A stretch of 58,701 nt of DNA from Limiplasma sp958448555. Lineage in GTDB: Bacteria > Bacillota > Clostridia > Christensenellales > Aristaeellaceae. The translations under genes were made by a program, and so were the position numbers. Of this stretch, positions 1-7,476 are shown piece by piece (the first letter of the stretch is position 1; every line of letters starts with the position of its first letter). Location of the stretch: contig CAUDEL010000011.1 of the NCBI GenBank assembly GCA_958448555.1, forward strand, positions 1-58,701, written 5' to 3'. The notes under the pieces were generated by a model that was not told the origin of the DNA, made no database searches, and saw only the letters and a program-made list of their open reading frames with translations.

Positions 1-55
1 GAGGTTGCGGGTCTGCGGCCCTCCGAGCCTCCCCAAAGGGTTTTTTGACAGTCTG
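1..55 (+). repeat. Left copy of a dispersed repeat, truncated by the window edge
   Basis: These 55 bases match the reverse complement of 58514-58568 at 49 of 55 positions with no gap. Read in the frame of the right-hand copy, the segment gives the tail EVAGLRPSEPP followed by QRVF and a stop, compared with EVADLWPSEPP and a stop on the right. It ends with a short CCC/GGG stem and six T. The similarity stops after the CAGTCTG end. It is probably the 3' end of an element whose remainder lies outside the window. Confidence 0.75.
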
Positions 56-57
56 CC

Positions 58-86
58 CCGGGAAGGAGCGCCTTCCCGGTTTTTTT
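58..86 (+). terminator. Rho-independent terminator of an upstream gene
   Basis: A nine-base-pair stem, CCGGGAAGG with CCTTCCCGG, closes an AGCG loop and is followed by seven T. It lies upstream of trkH and points rightwards, so it should end a transcript that enters from outside the window. Confidence 0.85.
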
Positions 87-209
87 CATGCTTCGTGCCG
101 AAAACCTTAATCCGATCTTTATACCGCGCGGGCAGTTTTCATGCTGTCTTTATGCGCGGCATGTCATAATCATACTGTACTCTCCTGCCAAAGAGGTTGA
201 GGATTTCTT

Positions 210-1547
210 ATGACAAAGGCTTTGGAACGGGTCCATTTTTCCTCGGCGCAGATTATTATCGCGGGTTTTGCTACAGTTATCCTGCTGGGCGCGGCGCTGC
301 TCACACTGCCTTTTGCCAGCCGGGAAGCGGGAAGCGCGAATTTCTCGGACGCGCTGTTCACCGCCACCTCCGCCGTTTGCGTGACGGGTCTGGTGGTGCA
401 TGATACGGCGCTGCACTGGTCCGAATTCGGTCAGTTTGTTATTCTGCTTCTGATTCAGATTGGAGGCATGGGGGTTGTCACCGTCGCCGTCGCCATCACT
501 ATGATCTCAGGCCGAAAGATCAGCCTCATGCAGCGCAGCACAATGCAGGAGGCCATTTCAGCCCATCATGTAGGTGGCGTGGTACGGCTGACGGGCTTCA
601 TCGTGCGCACGAGCTTTCTGATCGAGCTTCTGGGTGCCGGGCTGCTGGCGTTCGTGTTTGTCCCCGAGTTCGGGGTGGGACAGGGGGCGTGGTACGCGAT
701 ATTTCATTCCGTTTCTGCGTTTTGCAACGCGGGATTCGACCTGATGGGCGTTCGGGCACCCTATTCCTCCCTGACGGCCTATGCGGCCAGTCCGGTGGTT
801 TGCCTGACGATTGCGGGGTTAATTGTCGTCGGTGGCATCGGCTTTCTGACTTGGGAGGACGTGCGCACCCACGGCGTGCATCTGCGTTCCTACCGGCTGC
901 AAAGCAAGGTGATCCTTTGCGTGACCTTCGGGCTGATTGCGCTGCCTGCCATCTATTTCTATGTCTTCGAGCTTCCTCAAACCCTCCCGGTGGGGGAACG
1001 GGTGCTTAGCGCGTTGTTTCAGTCAATCACTCCGCGTACAGCCGGTTTCAATACGGTGGATCTCAACGCGCTGAGCGAGGTGGGCCAGATGGTGCTGGTC
1101 ATGCTCATGCTCATCGGCGGTTCGCCGGGGTCCACGGCAGGCGGAATGAAGACGACGACGTTTGCCGTTCTTCTCTTTTCCGCGGCCGCAGTCTTCAGCA
1201 GGCGTGAGGAGCCCAGGTGCTTCGGACGGCGTATTGATGCCGAGGCACTTCGCAATGCGGCGGCCATCCTGCTGCTGTATTTATCGCTGTTTCTGCTCGG
1301 AGGCCTGGCCATCAGTGCCATGGAGGATTTGCCGGTAGTGGACTGCCTGTTTGAAGCGGCTTCAGCCATCGGTACGGTGGGGCTGTCGCTGGGGCTGACG
1401 CCCGGCCTTGGCCAGCCATCCCGCGCAATTCTGATTGCGCTGATGTTCTTTGGGCGCGTGGGCGGGCTGACGCTGATTTTTGCGGCGCTTTCAGGCAAGC
1501 GTCCCTGTGCCTCCAAGCTGCCCCGGGAAAAAATCACCGTGGGATAA
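210..1547 (+). CDS. trkH: TrkH/KtrB-family potassium uptake channel subunit
   Basis: This is the membrane subunit of a Trk/Ktr K+ uptake system. The 445-residue product fits the KtrB/TrkH family and shows all four pore-loop signatures: TSAVCVTGL near residue 53, HSVSAFCNAGFDL near 166, ITPRTAGFNTVD near 272 and SAIGTVGLSLG near 386. The glycine of each loop forms the K+ selectivity filter, and hydrophobic M1-P-M2 helices surround each loop. The ATG follows an AGAGGTTGAGG purine-rich stretch. trkA, the cytosolic gating partner, starts 14 bases downstream, so the two are almost certainly co-transcribed. The 123-base leader between the upstream terminator and the ATG shows no c-di-AMP riboswitch that I can recognise. 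Confidence 0.95.
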   Translation: MTKALERVHFSSAQIIIAGFATVILLGAALLTLPFASREAGSANFSDALFTATSAVCVTGLVVHDTALHWSEFGQFVILLLIQIGGMGVVTVAVAITMISGRKISLMQRSTMQEAISAHHVGGVVRLTGFIVRTSFLIELLGAGLLAFVFVPEFGVGQGAWYAIFHSVSAFCNAGFDLMGVRAPYSSLTAYAASPVVCLTIAGLIVVGGIGFLTWEDVRTHGVHLRSYRLQSKVILCVTFGLIALPAIYFYVFELPQTLPVGERVLSALFQSITPRTAGFNTVDLNALSEVGQMVLVMLMLIGGSPGSTAGGMKTTTFAVLLFSAAAVFSRREEPRCFGRRIDAEALRNAAAILLLYLSLFLLGGLAISAMEDLPVVDCLFEAASAIGTVGLSLGLTPGLGQPSRAILIALMFFGRVGGLTLIFAALSGKRPCASKLPREKITVG

Positions 1548-1561
1548 AGGAGTGGAAAAGC

Positions 1562-2209
1562 ATGAAATCCATTTTGCTGATCGGATTGGGAAGGTTTGGA
1601 CGCCACATCGCCATGAAGCTTCACGAGCTGCGCCATCAGGTGATGGCGGTGGACTGGCGCGAGGAATGTGTGGAGGCGGCTTTGCCCTACGTGACCAGCG
1701 CGCAGATCGGGGACAGCAAAAACGAGGAGTTTATGGCTTCCCTGGGGGTGCGCAACTTCGATGTGTGCATCGTGGCCATCGGGGATGATTTTCAAAGCTC
1801 CCTGGAGACGACCTCGCTGCTCAAGGAGCTGGGGGCACGCTTTGTGGTTTCGCGGGCGGCGCGCGACGTGCACGCCAAATTCCTGCTCAGAAACGGAGCC
1901 GACGAGATCGTCTATCCCGAAAAGCAGCTGGCGGCCTGGACCGCCATCCGCTACAGCTCGGACCACATCTTCGATTACATTGAACTCAACGAGGACCACG
2001 CCATCGTGGAGGTGGAGGTGCCGGAGGGCTGGGCAGGCCGGACGGTGGGAGAGCTGGACGTGCGGCGCCGCTTTGGACTGAACATCCTGGCCATCAAGCG
2101 CAAGGGGCGGCTTAGCGCAAATGTCACCTCGGACACGATGCTTGCGCGTGACGAAACGGTGCTGGTGCTTGGCAGCAACCAGGCCATCCAGCGCTGCTTC
2201 CATCTCTGA
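1562..2209 (+). CDS. trkA: TrkA/KtrA-family K+ channel gating (RCK) protein
   Basis: This is the cytosolic regulatory subunit that binds nucleotide and gates the TrkH channel. The 215-residue product has a single RCK unit: a Rossmann TrkA_N domain at about 1-120 with the dinucleotide motif LIGLGRFGRHI at the N-terminus and an acidic VDW at the end of the second strand, followed by a TrkA_C domain at about 135-215. One RCK unit is KtrA-like; proteobacterial TrkA has two. A GGAG-type ribosome site (aaggagtgg) precedes the ATG. It sits between trkH and the KdpDE genes, which suggests one K+ homeostasis locus. Confidence 0.95.
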   Translation: MKSILLIGLGRFGRHIAMKLHELRHQVMAVDWREECVEAALPYVTSAQIGDSKNEEFMASLGVRNFDVCIVAIGDDFQSSLETTSLLKELGARFVVSRAARDVHAKFLLRNGADEIVYPEKQLAAWTAIRYSSDHIFDYIELNEDHAIVEVEVPEGWAGRTVGELDVRRRFGLNILAIKRKGRLSANVTSDTMLARDETVLVLGSNQAIQRCFHL

Positions 2210-2235
2210 GGCCTGAGCCGGAGGGAGGGCTGACG

Positions 2236-2751
2236 ATGACCGCCGCATTGCTGATAATAGTCCTGGGGCTGCTTTTCGGCCTGGGCTATGTGCTGATGGG
2301 CCGGGTGGATGCATTTTTGTCGCATCACGTCTGCGAGGAGGGTGGCGTAGCGGGACGGGAAAATGGTATAATGGAGCGTCTGGAGGTGAAGGCGCATGAA
2401 GGACGTCCGGCCCGGCGCCGAACAGGCGCGCGGAAGGCTGAAGCTTTTTGTCAGCTACGCGCCCGGCGCGGGAAAGACCTATGCCATGCTCATGGCGGCG
2501 CTCAGAGCACGCGCCCGGGGCGTGGACGTGGCCGCAGGGCGGGTCGAGCCCAATGGACGGGCGGACACGGCGCGGCTGCTGGCCGCGCTGGAACGTCAGT
2601 GCGGGCCCGCGCTGGAAAAGGACGGCGAGCTGGATCTGGACGCGGCGTTGGCGCGCGCCCCGAAGCTGATCCTGGTGGACGACCTGGCGCACCGCAACGC
2701 GCCGGGAAGCCGCCACAGCCGGCGGTGTCAGGATGTAACGGAGCTGCTTAA
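2236..2751 (+). CDS. Small membrane protein whose frame runs into kdpD
   Basis: I do not recognise a named family. The ATG has a good ribosome site (GGAGGGAGG, seven bases upstream) and starts 26 bases after trkA. The first 30 residues form one membrane helix (LLIIVLGLLFGLGYVLMG) followed by GRVDAFL. After about residue 55 the frame overlaps kdpD out of register, and there it is Arg/Ala-rich like a shadow frame. The biologically real part is probably the first 40-55 residues, and the missing stop may be a frameshift or an eroded terminus. Co-location with trkHA and kdpDE suggests a membrane accessory, but that is inference only. Confidence 0.4.
   Translation: MTAALLIIVLGLLFGLGYVLMGRVDAFLSHHVCEEGGVAGRENGIMERLEVKAHEGRPARRRTGARKAEAFCQLRARRGKDLCHAHGGAQSTRPGRGRGRRAGRAQWTGGHGAAAGRAGTSVRARAGKGRRAGSGRGVGARPEADPGGRPGAPQRAGKPPQPAVSGCNGAA
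2364..2372 (+). promoter_or_regulatory. Possible extended -10 promoter for kdpD
   Basis: TGG immediately precedes a perfect TATAAT, 24 bases upstream of the kdpD ATG. No convincing -35 lies 16-18 bases upstream, so this would be an extended -10 promoter allowing kdpDE expression separate from trkHA. Confidence 0.4.
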
Positions 2752-4990
2752 GGCGGGCATAGACGTCTATGCCACGCTCAATGTGCAGCAGATTGAAAGT
2801 CTCAGCGACGCCGTGGCTGCCATGACCGGTGCGGCGATGCGTGAACGCGTCCCGGACTCGGTGTTTGACGGAGCGGACGCCGTGGAATTTCTCGACATTG
2901 AGCCCTCCAGACTCGTCCGTCGCCTCGGCGGCGCGCCGGAGGGCCTCGTGCCGTGGCAGTTGACCGCCCTCAGGGAGATCGCGTTGCGCCGCTGCGCGGA
3001 CCGGCTGGACCGCGCCGAGCCCCGGCCGCCCGCTCCCGGGGCCGGGCTGGCGGAGGAGCATATCCTGGCCTGTCTGTCCTCCGCCCCTTCCAATGCGCGC
3101 ATCATCCGCACGGCGGCGCGCATGGCCGGGGCGTTTCACGGCGACTTCACCGCCCTGTATGTCAGGACGCCGCACGATGAGAAACTGTCCCCGCAGGACC
3201 AGAAGCGGCTTGAGCAGAACATGCGCCTGGCGCGACGGCTGGGAGCCAACCTGGAGACGGTCTACGGCGATGATGTCGCCTACCAGATCGCAGAGTTTGC
3301 GCGGCTGTCGGGGGTGTCGAGAATCGTGCTGGGCCGAAGCGCGGCGGGGCATAAGCGGCTTCTGGGACGGGCTTCCCTGACGGACCAGCTCATTGCCTTT
3401 GCCCCCTCCCTGGACATTCACATCATCCCCGACGGCGCGGCGCAGGCGCGCTACGTGCCGCACAGCGCGTCCGCGCCGCGCTTCACCCTCACCGCGGCCG
3501 ACGCGCTCAAGAGCCTCCTCACGCTTCTGGCGGCCACGGGGCTTGGTTTTGTGTTTGACCGGCTGGGCTTTGGCGAGGCGACCATCATCATGGCCTATCT
3601 GCTGGGCGTTCTCATCACCTCGGTCGTGACCACCCACAAGGCGTACAGCATGGCCGCGGCGGCGGTGAGCGTGGTGCTGTTTAACCTTTTGTTCATCGCG
3701 CCGCGCTTTATGCTGGCGGTTTACGGTAAGGAATACCCCGTCACCTTCCTGATTATGTTCCTGACGGCCTTCATCTCCGGCACCCTCGCCATAAGGCTCA
3801 AAAACCATGCCCGACAGTCGGCCCAGACGGCTTACCGCACCAAGGTGCTTTTTGATACCGACCAGCTCCTGGGCCGGGCGGGAAACCGGGAGGCGGTGGT
3901 TGCCGCCACGGCGGGGCAGCTTGTCAAGCTGCTGGGACGCGACGTGGTGATGTACCCGTCACCGGATGCGGAGCCGGAGGTGTTCGCGGCCGGGCAGGCG
4001 CCGTCGGCCGACCTGCTGGCCCCGCACGAGCGGGACGTGGCCGCCTGGGCCATGAAGAACAACGAGCATGCCGGCGCGACCACCGACACCTTTTCCCAGG
4101 CCCAGTGCCTCTATCTGGCCATACGCGTCAACGATCGGGTCTACGGCGCCGTGGGCGTTGCTGTCCGGGGCGCGCCGCTGGAGCCGTTTGAGCACAGCAT
4201 TTTGCTCTCCATTCTGGGCGAGTGCGCGCTGGCGCTGGAGAACCTGCAAAACGCGGCCGACAAGGAGCGGGCGGCGGTGCTGGCCAAAAACGAGCAGCTT
4301 CGCGCCAATATGCTCAGGGCCATTTCGCATGATCTGCGAACGCCCCTGACGGCCATTTCGGGAAACGCCAGCAACCTGCTTTCCAACGGCGAAGGCTTTG
4401 ACGAGGCGACGCGGCGGCAGCTCTATTCCGACATCTATGACGACTCGATGTGGCTGATTAACGTCGTGGAAAACCTGCTCTCCGTCACCCGCATCGAGGA
4501 CGGCCGCATGGCGCTGAGGACCTCGGCCGAGCTGGTGGAGGAGATCGTGAGCGAGGCGCTGAGCCATGTCGGCCGCGGGCGCGCGGACCACACGATCACC
4601 TATGAGGGCAAGGAGGAATGGCTCATGGCCCGCGCCGATGCGCGGCTGATCGTGCAGGTGGTGGTCAACATCGTGGACAACGCGCTCAAGTACACGCCGC
4701 CCGGCTCGCATATCGCCATCACGGCGGAGCGGGAGGGAGACATGGTGGCCGTCTCCATCGCCGATGACGGACCCGGCGTGCCCCCGGAGGTGGGGGAGCG
4801 GGTGTTTGACATGTTTTACAGCGGCGCCAACCGCGTAGCCGACAGCCGCCGGAGCCTCGGGCTGGGGCTGGCGCTGTGCCGTTCCATCATCACCGCGCAC
4901 GGGGGCACAATCACGCTGTCGGAGAACCAGCCGCATGGCGCGCGCTTCCGTTTTACCCTGCCGGCCGAGGAGGTGCAATGGCATGAATAA
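2396..4990 (+). CDS. kdpD: Sensor histidine kinase KdpD
   Basis: This is the membrane sensor kinase of the K+/turgor system. The 864-residue protein has the full family architecture. The N-terminal KdpD domain has a Walker A, SYAPGAGKTYAML, and the signature DDLAHRNAPGSRH with TLNVQQIESL. A USP-like domain lies at about 220-340. Four clustered membrane helices (DUF4118) lie at about 370-470, followed by a GAF-like region, a HisKA domain with phospho-acceptor His645 in AISHDLRTPLTA, and an HATPase with N box NIVDNALKY and G boxes DDGPGV and GLGLAL. It overlaps kdpE by eight bases. No kdpFABC genes follow; the K+ transporter next to it is Trk. Confidence 0.96.
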   Translation: MKDVRPGAEQARGRLKLFVSYAPGAGKTYAMLMAALRARARGVDVAAGRVEPNGRADTARLLAALERQCGPALEKDGELDLDAALARAPKLILVDDLAHRNAPGSRHSRRCQDVTELLKAGIDVYATLNVQQIESLSDAVAAMTGAAMRERVPDSVFDGADAVEFLDIEPSRLVRRLGGAPEGLVPWQLTALREIALRRCADRLDRAEPRPPAPGAGLAEEHILACLSSAPSNARIIRTAARMAGAFHGDFTALYVRTPHDEKLSPQDQKRLEQNMRLARRLGANLETVYGDDVAYQIAEFARLSGVSRIVLGRSAAGHKRLLGRASLTDQLIAFAPSLDIHIIPDGAAQARYVPHSASAPRFTLTAADALKSLLTLLAATGLGFVFDRLGFGEATIIMAYLLGVLITSVVTTHKAYSMAAAAVSVVLFNLLFIAPRFMLAVYGKEYPVTFLIMFLTAFISGTLAIRLKNHARQSAQTAYRTKVLFDTDQLLGRAGNREAVVAATAGQLVKLLGRDVVMYPSPDAEPEVFAAGQAPSADLLAPHERDVAAWAMKNNEHAGATTDTFSQAQCLYLAIRVNDRVYGAVGVAVRGAPLEPFEHSILLSILGECALALENLQNAADKERAAVLAKNEQLRANMLRAISHDLRTPLTAISGNASNLLSNGEGFDEATRRQLYSDIYDDSMWLINVVENLLSVTRIEDGRMALRTSAELVEEIVSEALSHVGRGRADHTITYEGKEEWLMARADARLIVQVVVNIVDNALKYTPPGSHIAITAEREGDMVAVSIADDGPGVPPEVGERVFDMFYSGANRVADSRRSLGLGLALCRSIITAHGGTITLSENQPHGARFRFTLPAEEVQWHE

Positions 4991-5702
4991 ACCGCTGATT
5001 CTGGCTGTCGAGGACGACCGCCCCGTGCGTACTTTGATCGCTACGACCCTCAAGGCGCACGGCTACCGCCACCTGGAGGCGGCCACGGGTGAGGAGGCGT
5101 TGCTGGAGGCGTCTTCGCACAATCCAGACATCATCCTTCTGGACCTGGGGCTTCCGGACATGGACGGGGTGGAGGTCATCACCCGCATCCGCGCCTGGTC
5201 GTCTGCGCCCATCATCGTCATCAGCGCACGCAGCGAGGACGCCGACAAGATCGGCGCCCTGGACGCGGGCGCCGACGATTACCTGACCAAGCCGTTTTCG
5301 GTCGAGGAGCTTTTGGCGCGCCTGAGGGCCACACAGCGCCGTCTGGCGGCCATGTCGGAGATGACCGCGCCTGCGGAGTCCGTATTTGTTAACGGAAGCC
5401 TGCGCATCGACTATGCCGCGGGATGCGCGTATCTGGGTGGCGTCGAGATGCATCTGACGCCCATCGAGTACAAGCTTTTGTGCCTGCTGGCACAAAACGT
5501 GGGCAAGGTGCTCACCCATACCTATATCACCCGCAAGATCTGGGGAAACAGCATGGAAAGCGACATCGCCTCCCTGCGGGTGTTCATGGCTACCCTGAGA
5601 AAAAAGCTGGAGAAGGGCGCGGGCAGCGCGCAGTATATCCAGACGCATATCGGCGTGGGCTATCGGATGCTGCGCGTGGAGGCAGGGGAGGAAAAGGGAT
5701 AA
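4983..5702 (+). CDS. kdpE: Response regulator KdpE (OmpR family)
   Basis: This is the DNA-binding partner of KdpD. The 239-residue product has a receiver domain (acidic pocket VEDD, phospho-Asp in IILLDLGLPDMDG, Lys in LTKPF) and a C-terminal OmpR winged helix with LTPIEYKLLCLLAQNVGKV and HIGVGYRM. An upstream in-frame codon at 4935 exists inside kdpD, but the ATG at 4983 gives the normal N-terminus (MNKPLILAVEDD) and overlaps the kdpD stop, which implies translational coupling. Its usual target kdpFABC is absent here, so trkHA or genes elsewhere are the likely targets. Confidence 0.95.
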   Translation: MNKPLILAVEDDRPVRTLIATTLKAHGYRHLEAATGEEALLEASSHNPDIILLDLGLPDMDGVEVITRIRAWSSAPIIVISARSEDADKIGALDAGADDYLTKPFSVEELLARLRATQRRLAAMSEMTAPAESVFVNGSLRIDYAAGCAYLGGVEMHLTPIEYKLLCLLAQNVGKVLTHTYITRKIWGNSMESDIASLRVFMATLRKKLEKGAGSAQYIQTHIGVGYRMLRVEAGEEKG

Positions 5703-5703
5703 C

Positions 5704-5738
5704 AAAAAAAGCCGTTTGCGAAACGCAACGGCTTTTTT
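5704..5738. terminator. Bidirectional terminator between kdpE and the tRNA cluster
   Basis: The stem GCCGTTTGCG pairs with CGCAACGGC (one bulged T) around an AAA loop, with A7 on the left and T6 on the right. It can end kdpE on the plus strand and the tRNA operon on the minus strand. Confidence 0.85.
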
Positions 5739-5762
5739 GCATCACCATAGGGTGGATGAAGG

Positions 5763-5837
5763 TGGAGGTGCCATCCGGATTTGAACCGGAGAATAAAGGT
5801 TTTGCAGACCTTCGCCTTACCACTTGGCTATGGCACC
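5763..5837 (-). tRNA. tRNA-Cys (anticodon GCA)
   Basis: The reverse strand folds as a tRNA with a GGTGCCA acceptor, anticodon loop CTGCAAA (GCA), T-loop GGTTCAAATCC and an encoded CCA end. It is the last gene of the five-tRNA cluster. Confidence 0.96.
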
Positions 5838-5842
5838 GGGTG

Positions 5843-5917
5843 TGGAGCGGTAGACGAGATTCGAACTCGCGACATCCACCTTGGCAAGGTGGCACTCTAC
5901 CACTGAGCTACTACCGC
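5843..5917 (-). tRNA. tRNA-Gly (anticodon GCC)
   Basis: The acceptor GCGGTAG pairs with CTACCGC. The anticodon stem-loop reads CACCTTGCCAAGGTG, giving GCC. The T-loop is GTTCGAATC and CCA is encoded. Confidence 0.96.
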
Positions 5918-5922
5918 ACACT

Positions 5923-5998
5923 TGGTGCCTTGGGGCGGAATCGAACCACCGACACGCAGATTTTCAGTCTGCTGCTCTACCGACTGAGCTACCAAGGC
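5923..5998 (-). tRNA. tRNA-Phe (anticodon GAA)
   Basis: The acceptor GCCTTGG pairs with CCAAGGC. The anticodon stem-loop CAGACTGAAAATCTG gives GAA. The T-loop is GTTCGATTC and CCA is encoded. Confidence 0.96.
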
Positions 5999-6002
5999 AT
6001 AC

Positions 6003-6079
6003 TGGCGACCCGGAAGGGGCTCGAACCCTCGACCTCCAGCGTGACAGGCTGGCATTCTAACCAACTGAACTACCGGGCC
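6003..6079 (-). tRNA. tRNA-Asp (anticodon GTC)
   Basis: The acceptor GGCCCGG pairs with CCGGGTC. The anticodon stem-loop CAGCCTGTCACGCTG gives GTC. The discriminator is G, as expected for Asp, and CCA is encoded. Confidence 0.96.
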
Positions 6080-6085
6080 ACACTA

Positions 6086-6161
6086 TGGTGGGAACAACAG
6101 GGCTCGAACCTGTGACCCTCTGCTTGTAAGGCAGATGCTCTCCCAGCTGAGCTATGCTCCC
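6086..6161 (-). tRNA. tRNA-Val (anticodon TAC)
   Basis: The acceptor GGGAGCA pairs with TGTTCCC (one G-T). The anticodon stem-loop CTGCCTTACAAGCAG gives TAC. CCA is encoded. It is the first gene of the cluster, next to the promoter. Confidence 0.96.
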
Positions 6162-6197
6162 CAACCGCCTCGCCGTTTTCTCGCGGCGACGCTAGAT

Positions 6198-6226
6198 ATC
6201 TTATCATCTTTATCCTGCTTTGTCAA
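6198..6226 (-). promoter_or_regulatory. Promoter of the five-tRNA operon
   Basis: On the minus strand a perfect TTGACA (6221-6226) is separated by 17 bases from TAAGAT (6198-6203), about 37 bases before the tRNA-Val 5' end. Consensus -35, ideal spacing and position fit a strong stable-RNA promoter. Confidence 0.85.
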
Positions 6227-6229
6227 TAT

Positions 6230-6572
6230 GGAACATTCAAAAATCAGAAATTTTTCTCCTGTGTCACAGCCGCCCGGAATTGTTGCATGACGGACCTTCG
6301 GATGTAACAAATCCGTAACCGGCCCCACGGTGGAGCTTGTCTTCAAGCCAAAACAATGCAAGCGTTTGCACACCGCTTCAAAGGAATTTTGCTTTGACAG
6401 GCCGGGAGAAAAAGTTTCTTTTTTTGCACCCGCCGCCTTTATCCGCAATGCGTCAAAACCAGATGAAGGCGCGCTTGCGCCGCTCGAGGCGCGGGAGGAT
6501 ACGCGCAGGGATGCGGCGGGCCGTAACAAAGCGGCGGTTTTTTGCGAAAATGCCATCCGGCGGCAGAGAACG
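6230..6572. other. Intergenic region between the tRNA operon and spo0A
   Basis: About 340 bases with no gene I can support. The short frames crossing it are low-complexity and lack ribosome sites. It separates the leftward tRNA promoter from the rightward spo0A promoter. I looked for a sigma-H type promoter and for 0A boxes; one AAAGGAATT resembles a sigma-H -35, but no matching -10 follows at the right distance. Confidence 0.5.
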
Positions 6573-6581
6573 TGGTATAAT
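6573..6581 (+). promoter_or_regulatory. Extended -10 promoter of spo0A
   Basis: TGG followed by a perfect TATAAT lies 32 bases upstream of the GTG start. No good -35 is visible, which is compatible with an extended -10 or activator-dependent promoter. Confidence 0.55.
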
Positions 6582-6613
6582 CACGGAGAAAAGCACAAGC
6601 AGGAGGGAATTGT

Positions 6614-7387
6614 GTGCAAGGAATGAGGATTCTGGTTGTGGACGATCACAGCGCTTTGCGTGAAACCATGACCGAAGCGCTCGCCGGACAGCAGGACGTG
6701 GCGGCGGTAGACGCCGCATCCAACGGCGCGGAGGCGCTCAGGCTGCTTGGCGAGCGCAGCTACGACGTCATGGTGACCGATATCGTCATGCCCGTCATGG
6801 ACGGTTATACGCTGATGCAGGAGATGCGGCGCATGGCGCTTTCCCCGGCGCCCAAGGTCATCGTCGCCACGTCGCTGGCACGGGATGACTTCGTGATGCG
6901 CGCGGTGGAGCTGGGGGCGAAATTCTATCTGGTCAAGCCCTTTGAAATCGAAAGCCTGATGGGCCATATCCGCCGTCTGGCGCGCGGGGAGGAGTTACCG
7001 CCGCCCATGCGGGAACCCTCCGGCGAGCCGAGGGAGCAGAGCCTGGACGAGCGGCTGGGCAGCCTGTTTCTCACCATCGGCATCCCCGCCCACATCAAGG
7101 GGTATCAGTATCTGCGCTGCGGGGTCAGGCTGGCGGTCGAAAACCCCGGCATCATCAACCGTATCACCAGGGAGCTCTACCCGGGCATAGCGGCCCGCTT
7201 TGATACCACGGCCAGCAAGGTCGAGCGCGCCATCCGCCACGCCATCGACGTGGCCTGGAGCCGCGGGCGCGTGGACACCCTAAACCGCGCCTTCGGCTGC
7301 CGCGTCTGCACGCCGGAGGACAAGCCCACCAACGGCGAGTTCATCGCCATGCTGGCCGACAAGCTCAGCATGGAGCGCAGCGCCTGA
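6614..7387 (+). CDS. spo0A: Sporulation master regulator Spo0A
   Basis: This is the phosphorelay response regulator that commits the cell to sporulation. The 257-residue product has a receiver domain at about 1-125 (VVDDHSALRE, phospho-Asp in VMVTDIVMPVMDG, Lys in YLVKPF). Its C-terminal Spo0A domain is diagnostic: TIGIPAHIKGYQYLR, then ELYPGIAARFDTTASKVE and the recognition helix ERAIRHAIDVAWSRG. The GTG at 6614 is chosen because AGGAGG lies seven bases upstream; an internal ATG at 6623 is 16 bases away. It is monocistronic here; spoIVB, its frequent clostridial neighbour, is not adjacent. Confidence 0.96.
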   Translation: MQGMRILVVDDHSALRETMTEALAGQQDVAAVDAASNGAEALRLLGERSYDVMVTDIVMPVMDGYTLMQEMRRMALSPAPKVIVATSLARDDFVMRAVELGAKFYLVKPFEIESLMGHIRRLARGEELPPPMREPSGEPREQSLDERLGSLFLTIGIPAHIKGYQYLRCGVRLAVENPGIINRITRELYPGIAARFDTTASKVERAIRHAIDVAWSRGRVDTLNRAFGCRVCTPEDKPTNGEFIAMLADKLSMERSA

Positions 7388-7402
7388 AAGGCCAAGATAC
7401 CG

Positions 7403-7432
7403 TTTGCACCGCATCCCAGGGTGTGATATACT
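7403..7432 (+). promoter_or_regulatory. Promoter of the LUD-domain gene
   Basis: TTTGCA (7403-7408) and TATACT (7427-7432) are 18 bases apart. The -10 is preceded by TGA, an extended -10, and lies about 45 bases before the start codon. Confidence 0.65.
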
Positions 7433-7476
7433 GAATTCATCATATTCCATTTTCTCAAAAAGAGGGAGGACCGGCG

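Noticed and set aside
87..209. c-di-AMP (ydaO) riboswitch upstream of trkH
   Set aside because: The leader is only about 120 bases and I could not find the conserved purine-rich pseudoknot elements. A covariance search would decide.
1019..3808. 929-codon open frame on the minus strand
   Set aside because: It is antisense to trkH, trkA and kdpD, is Arg/His-rich with no domain, and is open only because of GC-rich codon structure.
6370..6420. Sigma-H promoter for spo0A
   Set aside because: AAAGGAATT resembles a -35, but no GAAT-type -10 lies 11-12 bases downstream.
6152..6626. Short frames in the tRNA-spo0A gap
   Set aside because: They overlap tRNA-Val or promoters, have no ribosome site and no protein-like composition.
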